This document shows, piece after piece, positions 1 through 12,141 of a stretch of DNA of 64,000 nt. Below the pieces are notes generated by a model. That model did not search any database. It saw only the letters and a list, made by a program, of their open reading frames with translations, and was not told where the DNA came from. This stretch comes from Nymphaea colorata (taxonomy: Eukaryota > Streptophyta > Magnoliopsida > Nymphaeales > Nymphaeaceae): NCBI RefSeq assembly GCF_008831285.2, contig NC_045147.1, forward strand, positions 16,966,854-17,030,853, written 5' to 3'. The translations under genes were made by a program, and so were the position numbers. Each line of letters begins with the position of its first letter. The stretch's first letter is position 1.

Positions 1-144
1 AAACAAAGTGAAGAACATACATACGTACCTGGAAATAGAAAGGAATGCATCATACTTGTGATTCGTACAGACAAAAATCTCTTTCATTTCGTACTGGTCT
101 CAAATCTTTGCGAACATCTTATGTATGATTTGTATTCTTGTCAG

Positions 145-728
145 GCATTAATATCAGAAGCCAGAGTTTTGGGTCTGGGGCCAAAATTTATGTCTGTTTA
201 TGTCAACAACGTTGCTGTAAGTGGAGCTCTTTCCTTTGGTCCTGTATTCATCTTACCTCTTAATATGCATCTTAGGATATGTGAATGTAATTGCAGATGG
301 AAAGGAGGATATATTACGATGATATTGAAGGCTTGATTGTTGATTGGCTTGAGACGACATCTACACTTATTTTGGACCTACGTAAACCTAAAATCAGCCA
401 CAGAAAAAGTAACCCTGGAAAATCTCGAGTGCTTGAGGACATTGCATTGATAGTCAACCCAAGTGAGTTGAAATATGAAGATGTGCTGGCTGAAATGGTC
501 GATGAGGTTACTGTGAGTGAGGTTGGAAAGAACGGTCTGACGGAAGAAGCCAAACCAGAATATGAAAACTTAAGTTCCAAACCTTGTGAAACAGAGCCTG
601 CTGTACTTCCACTGACGTTGCAGGTTCTGTCACAGGTACCGGTGTCAGTTCATGCTATTGGAGGGGATAATGGCCCTCCTGACATAGCAGTGAAACTATA
701 TTTGAGTTCTTATCATAAGGAAGCTTGA
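145..728 (+). CDS. SOV: DIS3-like exonuclease 2 (SOV type), C-terminal exons, 5' part outside window
   Basis: Two exons of a 3'-5' exoribonuclease of the RNase II/RNB family, which degrades cytoplasmic mRNA independently of the exosome. Exon 145-216 begins after a tcag acceptor and ends at gct|gtaagt. Exon 297-728 begins after ttgcag and ends at TGA. Both are in phase 0, giving 24 plus 143 residues. The text ALISEARVLGLGPKFMSVYV followed by MERRIYYDDIEGL is the part of DIS3L2 where the RNB fold passes into the C-terminal S1-like domain. The tail VHAIGGDNGPPDIAVKLYLS also fits the plant family as I remember it. Catalytic RNB residues lie upstream of the window and cannot be checked. ATG 297 is a codon at an exon edge, not a start. 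Family assignment is from memory, without an alignment. Confidence 0.78.
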
Positions 729-2512
729 AAATAAACTTGAATTATCCAGACCGTAGTTTGGTCAGAAGATCCAAGAATAACTGGAGTTAGTTTCAGGAAT
801 TAAGAGGGTAGGATAGGATTGATAAGGGCTAGTTTCAAAGGTTTTTCCTTCTCCAGGGTGGGCTGGCAAGGTTGGTGGATGTAAATATCTAGCTTCTGTA
901 TAGTTAGATTTTGTCGCCTTGGTTCTGCCTGGGCCAAATTGGGTGGTTAGTCTTATCTGGTCATCTGAAGGCATGTGTTTAGTGGCTGGGGTCTAAGGTG
1001 GATCGAGGTTTTATGCCCGCGGTAATTTTACTCTTTTTCATGTAGCTTCATTGTTACTCATGGAACTGACCTGATTTTTTGGGTAGGTCTTTTCCATTTA
1101 CGTTCAAGACGACACCCACTTATTTTTTTTGTTTGGGTGGAAGGGGCCTGAGTTTTTACGCGGTCCATCTTTTGTTAATTCTCTACCATTTTTTAGTTGC
1201 GGTTCTGAATTAAACCTGAAAGTTAATTTGGAAACGGATATGCATTGAAAGATCTATTCAGCTGGTTATTCACCAATTTGCTTGTGGTGGTGGTTGGACG
1301 ATTAGGTGTTTGGAGTTTGGACCGTTGTGTGTGTGTGTGTGCCTCTTTCTCTTTCTCTCTGTTATTTTGCATAATATTTCGTTTCACCTTAACTTTTTGT
1401 GCCATTTAATTTTGGTGTTTAGCTGCGACTAAGTTGTACCACCCAAGGAAACCACGGTTGGATACGTCAAAAGCAAGAATTCAGTTGCTTGTAATCATAC
1501 AAATTTGGAAAAAAGAAAATCCCTTTTTCACCCCATGCCTTTAGTAATTTTCTCAGCTATGTAACTGTAGCTAACAATTAAATAGATTAAAGTAGAGCAA
1601 ATGCCAGGAAAAGCGAGATAGGTAAGAATAATATATATATGCGTCGGTTGCCTGTATGATAAAACTTAGGGTGATATAATGTAGGTCTACGGAAGAAGGC
1701 TGCCTTCATAACAAAAACGGTTGTCAACAATGTATTCTCGTGCATGGAACCTCACTGTGCATCGATAATAAGAATGCATACATTGAGGATGCTTCACATG
1801 ACACATCCACCGACAACCGTAATCTTTTGTGGGGCTTATTGTATTTTTTAGAAATATTAGGGCGCCATGGCCCTGGCGGGCTCCGCCACTGCTGATAGGT
1901 TGATGGGACATAATCGACAGCCTGGTTGAACACTTAAAAAGAGTCGAGTCAGCACGAGATCCGGCAGATCGCCCATCCCAGTAGTCAATCATGGGTATAT
2001 ATATATATATATATATATTTGACTAATTTAAACTCTCACGATATGGCGAGAGATGTTACTCCCGAAAGGGCACTAGTTCCCACACCTTAGGCCCATACCC
2101 GTTGTCTTACGCAGGAGGCTGGTGCCTAAGAAAGTAAAAAACAGAAACTGGCCGGCTTTTGGCTGACTATGCACAGCTTCTTGAAGCGCTAAAATTTATA
2201 TTGTTCGTTTTGCTTGTTACGTGACGCAAACCCGATGCCGATCTAATTTTTTTCTTGCAAATTTCATTTTGATTACGAGTGTGGTACTTTTTTTGGGTTC
2301 TCACCTTCCTAAAGTCCATTGTCGGCTTTGACCTACTATTTTCAAAACAGTCGGCAAATCCTTTTTTTCCTCTCTTCCACCTACTTTTATGCTCACTCTT
2401 AATCTTTTTTTTCTTTTCTCAACCATTATATGATAAAATAAATCAATCTTAAGAAGAAAAATTAACTTTGAAAATTCAGGCTCTTTTTTAAACTGGTTTT
2501 ACTTATTTTCTT

Positions 2513-2549
<37 letters not shown>

Positions 2550-3539
2550 ACTCGGCAGTTTGCCCATACAGGCAAATGTAAACTGGTTTATTATATATAT
2601 ATATTGGTGTTCCACAGTGTTTTACTAAGGGCCAATTTCTTCTTCTTTAGATCGTTTTGCATTAACGTCCCCCAATGAAAAAAGTTTCTTCCTCCGTCAC
2701 TTAGAACCAAAATGCCCGGCTTTGTTAGTATGAAACCACGTGCACACCCACCGAATAATTGAAGTATGATTGATGAGACAAAAGAATAACAAGTTACAGC
2801 TGCGTCTCTGTCCACCTCCTCGGTCCCTCCCTTTTAACATCAACTTCACGGCCACATAACATTTTACAGCAGCTTCAATTTCACCGCCTAAGGAGTCGTG
2901 CAAGAAAAGCTCAGCCATATGACATTTTACAGTTATGACAAAAGTTAAAAGGTTAAAAAGTATATTTTTTTTCTAAAGAATCTTTGAAGTACCCCAACTC
3001 TCCAATCTCCATTCCCTTCGTTCCCCAACTCTCCATGCTGTATAAGAAAAAAATTAGAAGTACTTCAAAGTTATGAGCGTGTGAACAAATTTTTTCTGTG
3101 TTACTTGAGAGGTATGATAGATTTATTTTTGTGGAAACTAGCCGTTCAATTAGTGAAGTTCATCATAATGACCAGAAAATATATTATAATAAATGTAGTG
3201 CAGTTATTTATCCAATTAAAATTACTGGTAATTTTATCTCATTTGGAAAAAGTACCTCATATTAAAAGCAATTAGAAAAAATCAAGTGTTTTTTAACAAA
3301 ACTTAGGGGTGGTTTGGCAATAGAAACAAATGTTTTTAGCCACCTTTACAAACAGCGCGCGCCCTTCCCTGAATGGCGAAATCTATTGAGTGGATCGTAA
3401 TGATTCAGTACGTTATACCCGACCCGTTGGGCAGACGTAGACACGTAGGCGCCGTCACGACCCCGTCCCGACGCGACCTTGCGTCCCTCTCGCTTCTTCC
3501 TACATCCGAATTCCTTGGCAGTGTTTCAGTTCTCAAACG
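729..3539. other. Intergenic spacer, SOV 3' flank to PYD1 promoter
   Basis: No supportable gene. The first few hundred bases should hold the SOV 3' UTR. Microsatellites: (TG)n near 1326-1340, (TA)n at 1995-2019 and 2526-2548. A GC-richer block at about 1840-2130 interrupts the AT-rich background and looks like old repeat or transposon debris. Its longest open frame (minus strand, 1687-1992) shows no known domain. The last 250 bases become GC-rich on approach to PYD1. Confidence 0.7.
1995..2019. repeat. (TA)n microsatellite
   Basis: About twelve TA units inside the GC-richer block. A second TA run sits at 2526-2548. Confidence 0.9.
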
Positions 3540-3546
3540 TATAAAG
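3540..3546 (+). promoter_or_regulatory. Candidate TATA box of PYD1
   Basis: TATAAAG lies 112 bases before the PYD1 ATG in otherwise GC-rich sequence. A start site near 3570 would leave a 5' UTR of about 85-90 bases. Position and sequence are the only support. Confidence 0.4.
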
Positions 3547-3657
3547 TCGGCCTCGTGAAGCGTGACGCTTCCTTAGACTCACTCAGGATCGGTCCTCCAT
3601 CTTCTCCCCCTTTGCTCTTCTTCACCAACCGGCGCCAACCTTAGCTGCTACAGCCGC

Positions 3658-6600
3658 ATGGCGACCTCCCCGCTGACCTCTTCCTTCCTCTCGACGGGGG
3701 GCACATGCGGCACCCGCTCCCGCGACCGGAGCTTCCTTCTCCGCGCACCGGTGCCTGACTCCCGCCGCTGCCCCGCACTCCGCGTCAGGGCTTCCGGCGC
3801 AGAGCCCGATCTGAGCGTCAGGGTCAACGGGCTGGAGATGCCGAACCCTTTCGTCATCGCCTCGGGGCCGCCCGGGACCAACTATACCGTCATGAAGAGA
3901 GCGTTTGACGAAGGTTGGGGCGCGGTGATCGCCAAGACTGTAATCTCTCTCTCTCTCTCTCTCGCATACACACACCAGTCGTGCTTCTTCTTTCTTATAG
4001 CTTTGATACCGTATGAGATTCTAAGATGAGTGGCTCGTCATTTCAGAATGCTAGGATTGAATTTCTCATGGACGTGGTTGAACCTTGAGCAGCTTTGTTT
4101 AAATTTCGTGTTGATCTGGTTTACTGAATTGTGGATTCTTACATGCTGCTTGTCCTTTTCATGTCCAGTTTTGATTGCAATTGCTGAAATTTAGTGTCAG
4201 GTTTACCATCATGAAGATGCGATTTCGTTGCCGCTTGATTAAAATGTGATGTTGAACTAAGTGGTTCCGTAGAAAGGTAGTTATTGTGACAGTGATTAAC
4301 ATTTGTTCCTCACTGAATTCAGAATTGATCTCTGCTTTTGCGATCTGCATTCTTAATCTGTGAATGCTCAATGCTTGTTCTCTTGTGTGACAGCCTAACC
4401 AAAGCTTTATGATTCTATTAGTAGGATAAGCAAGAATGACGCGTGTAACAGTTTTCTATCATCTTATCTTATCTTAATAGCTAAAGCCAATCCTCATCTC
4501 ATGCGAGTTCAATTTTTCTGGCTTAGGAACCCATTGTTTGTACTTGTATTACTGTGTCTCGTCTAAATTGCAGTAATCATGTGTGCAAATCGCCATGCCT
4601 ATGTCTGTTTTTGTGATAATATTTGTATGGTCTCACTGTCGATAAAACATAGCAGAGAGTGCACCCTTTCTGTTTATGGCCTCCCCAAGCTCAACGTTTC
4701 CACCTGAACAATCAGTAAATATTGTTGACACACCTTTCAAGTTTCATGGTTTGAAGGTTGTTCTTGAAGTCCATGTCAGAAGAGTTGGACAGTTTCTGGT
4801 CCCCCGTGTGCACAGTTTATTTATCATTTACCTGATAATCTGGAGGCATGTGAAAATTCCATTCTCAGAACTGAAGGCCTTGATCTCGGCACCTGTCAAA
4901 CAGGGACCATAAGGTTCTACTTGTAAATCCTTCTTTGCCTCCAAATACACTGATCCCTCAATTGACGAAGAGGATCAAGGCCAGATAGCTAGCTTGCTTC
5001 ATTTGTCTCAAATGTGAGACCTGTAAACACAACTTTCGATTTTCTATGGAGGACTTAATACCTTTTATGTCGATCTGGCATGTGAACAGGTATCACTTGA
5101 TTCAAGCAAAGTCATCAATGTGACCCCACGATATGCACGCCTGCGAGCTGGATCAAATGGCTCAGCTAAAGGAGAGATCATTGGTTGGGAGAATATTGAG
5201 CTCATCAGTGACCGACCACTAGAGACCATGTTGAAGGAGTTCAAGCAGTTAAAGGAAGAGTACCCTGAAAGAATACTTATCGCATCAATCATGGAGGAGT
5301 ACGACAAAGCTGCTTGGCAAGAGCTCATTGAGAGGGTTGAAGAAACTGGAGTGGTAAAAAGTTGTTGTCCACTTTCTCACCCTTGGATATTTGTCAATCT
5401 TACTTCATACATTTACCATTGTGCAAAATTGGGATCTTTCCTTTTTCACCTTGCTTATTTCTATGTTACAGGATGCATTTGAGATCAATTTCTCATGTCC
5501 ACATGGTATGCCAGAGCGCAAGATGGGTGCTGCTGTGGGACAAAACTGCGCGTTGTTGGAAGAAGTCTGTGGATGGATCAACGAAAAAGCAACTATTCCA
5601 GTATGGGCAAAGATGACACCAAATATTACTGACATCACTGAGGTGAGCTTTCTGATCCTGACACAGGATTAATCTGGACTAAGGGAGGGCCTTATACAGT
5701 TATACTCATTCCAGAGATGCCCCATCTTGGTTTGGATATGAATCCTGCCCTTGATCCTCAGCCATGTCAGTTAGTGTCCTTTTTTGTCAAAATTAGTTTG
5801 ATTTCTTGACTTTGAACCAATGTTTACTCAGCAGGTTACTTCTGTTTAAATGTAGGCCTCTGCATCCGACCCTGCTGACCATAGAGTAACTAGTATGCAA
5901 AAATTGTCTCAAATGGACCTTTTCCTTCCCGTGATAATGATGTAAAATATCATTATTTGTGCAAATTTTGAAGAGAAAATTTTTTATCTGGTGACTGTTA
6001 ACTGCTGAGAACATTAACAGTCTTCCAAAAGGTGATCCAAATTCATGTGTTAATATAAATGAGATTTTCCAGTAAAATTTCCTTCTGATAGTGAATTCAT
6101 TTATAGTAATTCATCCTATGTGCTGTGCATTTGATCTTTAAAGTTCAGTCCTATTTTCATTCCTTCAATAGAATTAGTCCAAAACATTGTAACGAGTACT
6201 GTTCTCGTGATTTTGTTGCCTAGGTTCTTCTGAGCTACTAACTGGAAAATGTCTTTCTCGAAAAAATCTCAGGAATTAAAAATTTTAAAAATGGAAATTA
6301 TCAGCTTTCGATCAAGTTTCTTACAGAACCACTCATAAAAGACAGTCATGAAAATGTCAAAAGAGATTTGTTAAAAATGTTTTTCAGATATTGCTACAAT
6401 ATTGTGATATTAATATAAATATTGTGATAATTTCAAAATATTGTGAAAATGGTCAAAGGATACAAAACCATGCCCTGGAAAACAGATGGCTGAGATGAAA
6501 TATACCATTCCTGTAATCTGCTATATGGGAGTTATGTGGCATACTCACTCTATGGGTACTGTTTTTTCCCCGCTGCAGCCAGCTAGAGTTGCTTTGCAGA

Positions 6601-8378
6601 CTGGATGTGAAGGAGTTTCTGCAATCAACACAATAATGAGCGTCATGGGAATTGATCTCAATACCTTACATCCTGAGCCCTGTGTTGAGGGGTGAGTTGT
6701 AGAGTGTGTCGTGGATTTGGATTTAATAATTTAGCTTTGTCTACATTGATGATATTTTGTGTTTTGCTCAGATATTCAACTCCTGGTGGTTATTCTGCAA
6801 AGGCAGTTCATCCTATTGCACTTGCTAAGGTGATGTCCATAGCAAAGATGATGAAGGCAGAATTCCGTGACACAGAAAAGTCACTTTCTGGAATAGGGGG
6901 AGTGCAGACGGGAGGTGATGCTGCTGAATTCATTCTTCTCGGAGCAGATACAGTTCAGGTTAGACTTGTTTCTTAATGTCCATCTAATATTTGTGTAACA
7001 ACCTGACCATCTTATATAAGTATATAACCTGTTCGTTTTTTTCCCTTCTGCATATTTGTTGGAGCCTTGTTTTTAACGCATTTCAGACAACAAATTTTCC
7101 AATTGAAATAATCCCACCTGGCTGCTGAGGTGCAGCCACAATTTTGTGGCAACATCTTGTTCCACTGAATCTGCTCTGTAAAATAAGGTCACAGCATATG
7201 CTTATCTCCATTCATTTTTGATGGTATAGCTGATTCCTCTTTTATTTTGCTGGGATAAGGCCTGTTGCTGCTTTTCAATGCATATTCATGTTACTAGAAA
7301 ATAATGATTCGCTCACTTCAAACTGCAAGTGCCTTGCTGCCATTACTTGTATAAAACATAGGCATAGCTGATGCTACTGTTGTCACCGACTTGGCAAAAA
7401 GGGCATAAGTTGTTTAGATAATCACGTGGCTTTGGTTATGCAAACTGATAAGCTTGTACCTGGTGATCCAGAAAAATTGGTGGAAGTGTTGATGTTATGT
7501 CTTCCCAAAGACATGAGTTAGGTTCTTGTTGTCTCCACCCTATTCACATGCATTGTTCAGAGAATTTGCAATTTCATGATGAAGCTATGTATGGAGACTA
7601 GGCAACGTGAATCAAGACAAACGAAGTGTTTATGTGGCAATTCATCTGCTTGGTACTTTAGTAAGAAATATTTCACAGTTACTGATATGTAATTGTTCAC
7701 ATCAACAAGAATTGGGTTCTTGTTGTCTCCACCCTATTCACATGCATTGTTCAGAGAATTTGCAATTTCATGATGAAGCTATGTATGGAGACTAGACAAC
7801 ATGAATCAAGACAAGCGAAGTGTTTAACTGTTTATGTGGCAATTCATCTGCTTGGTACTTTAGTAAGAAATATTTAACATTTACTGATAGGATAAGTCAA
7901 CGTGATCTCCATTATCTGATTAATTCAAGTGCTGAGCAGGTATGTACAGGTGTGATGATGCATGGCTATGGCCTTGTAAAGCAACTCTGTGCTGAACTGA
8001 AGGATTTCATGAGAAAGCACAACTTCTCATCCATAGATGATTTTAAAGGGTCTGTTCACTGTCCTTCCGTTAACATTTTTCCATAGCTTGTTTTCATTTA
8101 TTAATGGCTTAAATTATTTACCTCTGATCTATAGTGTCCTTTAATATGTGGTGCATTTTAGTAAATTCAAGATGGCGATTGCTTGAAGTTGCGTTGACTC
8201 TATATCTTACTCTCTCTTTAGGCATTCATTGCAATACTTCACCACACACACAGATTTGGTGCGGCGGCAACAAGAAGCGATTCGGCAGAGGAAAGCAATA
8301 AAGAAAGGACTGCAGTCTGACAAAGATTGGACAGGCGATGGCTTTGTAAAGGAAACAGAAAGCATGGTATCTAACTGA
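3658..8378 (+). CDS. PYD1: Dihydropyrimidine dehydrogenase (NADP+), chloroplastic, complete
   Basis: First enzyme of reductive pyrimidine breakdown: uracil or thymine plus NADPH gives the 5,6-dihydro base, in plastids. Exons: 3658-3939, 5090-5353, 5472-5642, 6579-6691, 6772-6958, 7940-8049, 8222-8378. They total 1284 nt and 427 residues, against about 426 in Arabidopsis. Residues 1-45 are rich in S, T and R and look like a transit peptide. The dihydroorotate-dehydrogenase-like FMN barrel follows, with NPFVIASGPPGTNY (63-76) and SCPHGMPERKMG (190-201), where Cys191 matches the catalytic Cys of DPD. INTIMSVMGID (255-265) and GIGGVQTGGDAAEF also fit. The protein ends ETESMVSN. Like other plant forms it lacks the FAD and Fe-S domains of the animal enzyme. 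All junctions are GT-AG and keep frame. Exon 1 is strikingly GC-rich. Confidence 0.95.
3943..3963. repeat. (TC)n microsatellite at the PYD1 exon 1 donor
   Basis: The TC run begins three bases inside intron 1, directly after gtaa, so length changes would fall immediately beside the 5' splice site. Confidence 0.9.
7521..7889. repeat. Tandem duplication in PYD1 intron 5
   Basis: Copies at 7521-7688 and 7715-7889, offset 194 bases. Both open GGTTCTTGTTGTCTCCACCC and both contain GTGGCAATTCATCTGCTTGG. Copy 2 has an 8-base insertion and a few substitutions. It ends 50 bases before the exon 6 acceptor. Copy frames are open but do not continue any exon. Confidence 0.9.
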
Positions 8379-10809
8379 TTGGAGGAAATAAACAAGGCGT
8401 TTATCACTTTCAAGTTTTAGCCTTAACTCATTTCCTTGTGTGAATAGACTACTTCCCAGTTGGAAAAGTTTCTTCCACTAGGTCAATAGGTTTGAACTTG
8501 AATTCCATTAATAACCTACGAAAGATCGTCTCAAGTGTGGCAGCACATGTTTATTTACTATCCAGATATCCTTGATTTGTTTGCATTTCGAAATGTTTGA
8601 GATAATTTGGTGTCCAAAATCTAGTGAACTGTTTTTTACATATTCAAGCCTCGTGAAATGATGTCAGTGTTTCAGTAACTTCTTCGTCTATGTCTGCTGC
8701 TTCTTAAAAAGTCAAATTCTTCACAACTGCGTTTCTATTTAGATATGCCAACAGGCAGCAACCATCAAAGGGGCAAAACATTCATGATTAATCCTTCCGT
8801 TAAAGGTATGTGGGTCTAATTCTGAGGACTCTGCTGTTGCATCAAACCATGCCTTACAGTGGATTGGATAGGATTGGGGGTGACACCCATGCCCATAGAC
8901 TGAGCCAAGGTCGACACTATCAACCCTGCGACTAAACTTAAGTATGAACCATGTCTGAGGTGCACACCATTTTTTCCCGATGCTATCAATCTGAAACCCT
9001 CTTTAGAGTCCCTTGGATGTAACTCATCGACGGTGGTTTACCTGTCCATCTACTCTGGTGGCTAACCCAACTGCCACGGCTTCTTTAGTAAACTCCTTAG
9101 TTTCTGCAGGAAGTAAATCCACCCTAAAAGGGAGCCTGTTCGGTTGAAAATCACGAAAAGGTTCCCTACTCAAAATACCTATTTTTTTTTTCTTTTCAAT
9201 TTTGGGAAATCCATCATACTTGCTTGCGCCTGAAAAATCTGGCATGGGGGCTCTAGGCAGCAAAACAGGCTTTTGTCTGGACTCCTGCTTTGGCATTGGC
9301 GAGCTAGGTAGTCACCGTTGAGCTTGACCTTCTTGTTTTTTCCTACAGACGACCCCGAAGGGCCAGAACTTCATTCCTTCCTTCGCCATTAAATCCGACA
9401 ACCAACATCACATACTGTGTATGTTTCCTATTTGACGCCAACGTGCCTCTTGCCAAAACCTGACCTTCAGGTAGATAACCCTTTTCTCAGGAAATTTTTT
9501 ACTCTAGATGTGTCATTGCAGGCCTGTTCAATCTTTACATGGATAAGTTTTCCCTATTCTTCCAAGTGTGAAAATAGTCTTATAATGAGGGCAGGTTTCC
9601 TTTAATAAGCATGGATGAAAGAGGCGCTGGTAAAAACAACCAGCCGTGCGGCAGGTGAAGGACCTTCTGGCGAACCTTTTCCTCCTAGAATTTTCAGCGG
9701 AACCGTGTAAAATGGATAATTTTTTTCTGAGGCTTGCTTTTCACCCATGTTTGGGTTGAGATGCATTCATACAAGTGAAATTCACCCCTTCAATACACCC
9801 TGAATTCTTTTTCAAGATTATCAAACACCTCGCGAGGCCAAAACAGTGCAGCTAACCTCTTTCTATTCCCCCATTTTGGTTTCCTTTGAACAAATGTAAA
9901 AGGAAACACATACCAGAACGCTCCTGAGAGCAGTGGCAAAGAGCCCTTGAACTCGCACATCTTTGATGGCACGCTTGAGTCTACGACGATGTGCCATAAG
10001 ACGAGCCGAGCCGTCCAATACATGCAGTCGTGAAAGAGACCGCCCGTGACACCCTTTCCAGTTGCACCTCTATTCTGGCATTGGTTTCGGTGTAGTTCTG
10101 AGATGAGATACTCAAAAGCAACCTTGTGTTTGATTAGGGATATGTACTTTTGAGATGGGATTAATCAAAACGTTCATAATGAAACATCCTATGCCCCCTT
10201 TGGCACATGCCTACTTACGAACGGACGCCCGTGGAAATTGAACCATTAAGACTAGCTGATAGCCACAGCCTGCTCGCTTTTTGAAACCCTTTGAGAGCTT
10301 TAATTCCTTTTGGTTTTTCTAATGCTTAAATCGTTAAAAGGTGAACAAACTATTAAACTTTTATCATGTGATGCTTTTTCCTGTTCAAGCTAATATTATC
10401 AAATTTAAGTCAATCTTTTTTATGCATTCCTGGTGCATCAACTATGCAGAGAAATCACATGTACATGCATAAGAACCCAATGGCCATTAATTACTTCAAA
10501 ATTTACATGCATCGACATTCGACGAACACACACAGCCTTTCTTGATGTAGAAGCGTCATATAGACAAGCCAATGATCCATTAAAAAGAGGCAAACAGGCT
10601 TTTCGTAACCATTCACTAGGACAGTCCTTCCTAATTCTGAAGGTATGATGTCATGTGCAGAACAAATTAAACGACTGCTTCAAAGGAGCCACACCAATTT
10701 GGTAGCGTGAGCACAAGCATGGCCCCATAAGGGCATCACATAGAAGAAGACAAAGCATCACTACGAAGGGAACAAGAAAAGAGGAAGCGGGGGTGACGAG
10801 AGATGTTTA
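8379..10809. other. Intergenic spacer downstream of PYD1
   Basis: AATAAA at 8387-8392 is only nine bases after the stop and may be too close to be the PYD1 poly(A) signal. Minus-strand open frames at 9024-9296 and 9790-10023 are rich in charged residues but match no family I know. The block 9000-10060 may be a decayed mobile element or pseudogene. No gene is supportable. Confidence 0.6.
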
Positions 10810-11063
10810 GCCACAACCTAAGTCATATGGGTACATTAATAAAGTCCACTGTACCAATACCCAAAGTGAGTACCTAGACACAATACTTTTTATATCAAAA
10901 CTGATCCAACCTACTTAATTTTGCTTGATTTAATTTTTTTCAACTCAGTTTTCATTCTGCTTTTAGAGTTATTGTTCATTAAAAAGTAATGTTTTTGTTT
11001 GTATCACTTGTTCATTTTAAGTGTTGCTTTCATTTTGATTTTTCATTTTTTGTGTTATTTTGC

Positions 11064-11092
11064 ACACACACACACACACATATATATATATA
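11064..11092. repeat. (CA)n(TA)n compound microsatellite
   Basis: Lies inside the older MITE. Related repeats elsewhere in the window also sit beside (CA)n or (TG)n runs, so the microsatellite may be part of the element. Confidence 0.9.
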
Positions 11093-11129
11093 CCCCTATA
11101 TCCAAATTTTCTGTAATTATTGTCGTACC

Positions 11130-11471
11130 GTATGTCACAGGGGTGCGGGTACCGTTGAATGGGTTCGGACACATCAATTTTGAAAATTGTAGGTCCACGG
11201 ATACAACAAATCTTATATTCTCAAAAATGATAAAATGAGAAAAAACATTAATAGTCTTATAATCCACAAAAATTCTCAAAATTAAAGAAAAATGAGAGGA
11301 AAATATAGAATCTTAGTGGAAGGAAATATAAAAAGATAAAAATCAAAATTAGAGAAAAAATTAAGTTTGAAAATGTAATTTTAAATGTTTTAAAATGCAG
11401 TCGTACCCGCGTCGCCGTGCCCATGTACCGACACGGGTACCTGGGTAATTAGACGTACCCATGTCACATAG
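11130..11471. mobile_element. hAT-like MITE, younger nested copy
   Basis: Flanked by the perfect 8-bp direct repeat GTCGTACC at 11122-11129 and 11472-11479. The left end GTATGTCACAGGGGT and the inverted right end CTATGTGACATGGGT match at 12 of 15 positions. The sequence outside the right duplication, ending in CCCATGTGACAG, resembles the terminal part of the same family, so this copy inserted into a relative. Length 342 bp, without coding capacity. Confidence 0.65.
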
Positions 11472-11514
11472 GTCGTACCCAAATCGTACGTGTACCCATG
11501 TGACAGGCCACAAC

Positions 11515-12141
11515 TAAAGCCAAGCAGGACAAGGCAGACCACTAAAACAGGGATCTACATGCAGCATTTATAATGAAATAAGCACGATTCTAGTCCATAA
11601 ATAGGGATGTGAAACTTCGCTTGCCTCACAAAGACCGCAAGCCAAATGCGAAGGCCATCTGGTTCTGGTAGCATGACTTAAGTGATAAACATTGTCAGTC
11701 ACACCATTTAGTGAGAGAAAAATGGAGGAATTTGGCTTGTAGCAATAGAGCAAGTGATAATAACTTTGGCCCCAGATCGTATGTGATGCAGGTTTTCTCA
11801 TTTCTGTAATTAAGCCGACACAGTAATAGCATTACAGGCTTTCAGTTCAAATTCTATCTCAAAGTTTCGAGACATCCTTTCTTTTTCTTGCTTATTTACT
11901 AATTTATTATTTGTTTGCAAACAAGACAGCTCAAGCACCGCTTTTTTCTATTAAAGCTGGATGCTGGTCGAAGTTTCCACTCCCCATACAAGGAAGGCAA
12001 AGCTTCAAGCCTTCAACACTTCAAGCACACACTCATTCAGCGTGTTTACAAGTCCATCCATAGTATAAACAAATATAGACGAAATATGATAGCTTCCTAT
12101 GTCAAAAAAGAAATTAGACATCACAAAGAAACCGAAATTAC
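11515..12141. other. Spacer holding the 3' end of the response regulator
   Basis: AT-rich, no gene. TTTATT at 11903-11908 reads AATAAA on the minus strand, 234 bases beyond the regulator stop codon, and is a candidate poly(A) signal. The plus-strand open frame 11915-12400 is antisense to the regulator 3' end. Confidence 0.5.

Larger units (their letters stand above)
10818..11506. mobile_element. hAT-like MITE, older copy interrupted by a second MITE
   Basis: The ends are CTAAGTCATATGGGTAC on the left and GTACCCATGTGACAG on the right. Allowing a two-base gap, these are inverted repeats differing at one position. A perfect 8-bp direct repeat GCCACAAC flanks the element at 10810-10817 and 11507-11514. 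Eight-bp target duplications are the hallmark of the hAT superfamily. No transposase frame is present, so it is non-autonomous. Removing the inner insertion and one copy of its target duplication leaves about 339 bp. The interior contains (CA)n(TA)n at 11064-11092. Confidence 0.72.

Noticed and set aside
297-728. Independent small gene starting at ATG 297
   Set aside because: The ATG sits directly after a ttgcag acceptor and the frame continues the upstream SOV exon.
4676-4912. 78-codon open frame in PYD1 intron 1
   Set aside because: Does not join exon 1 or 2 in frame to give the conserved PYD1 sequence.
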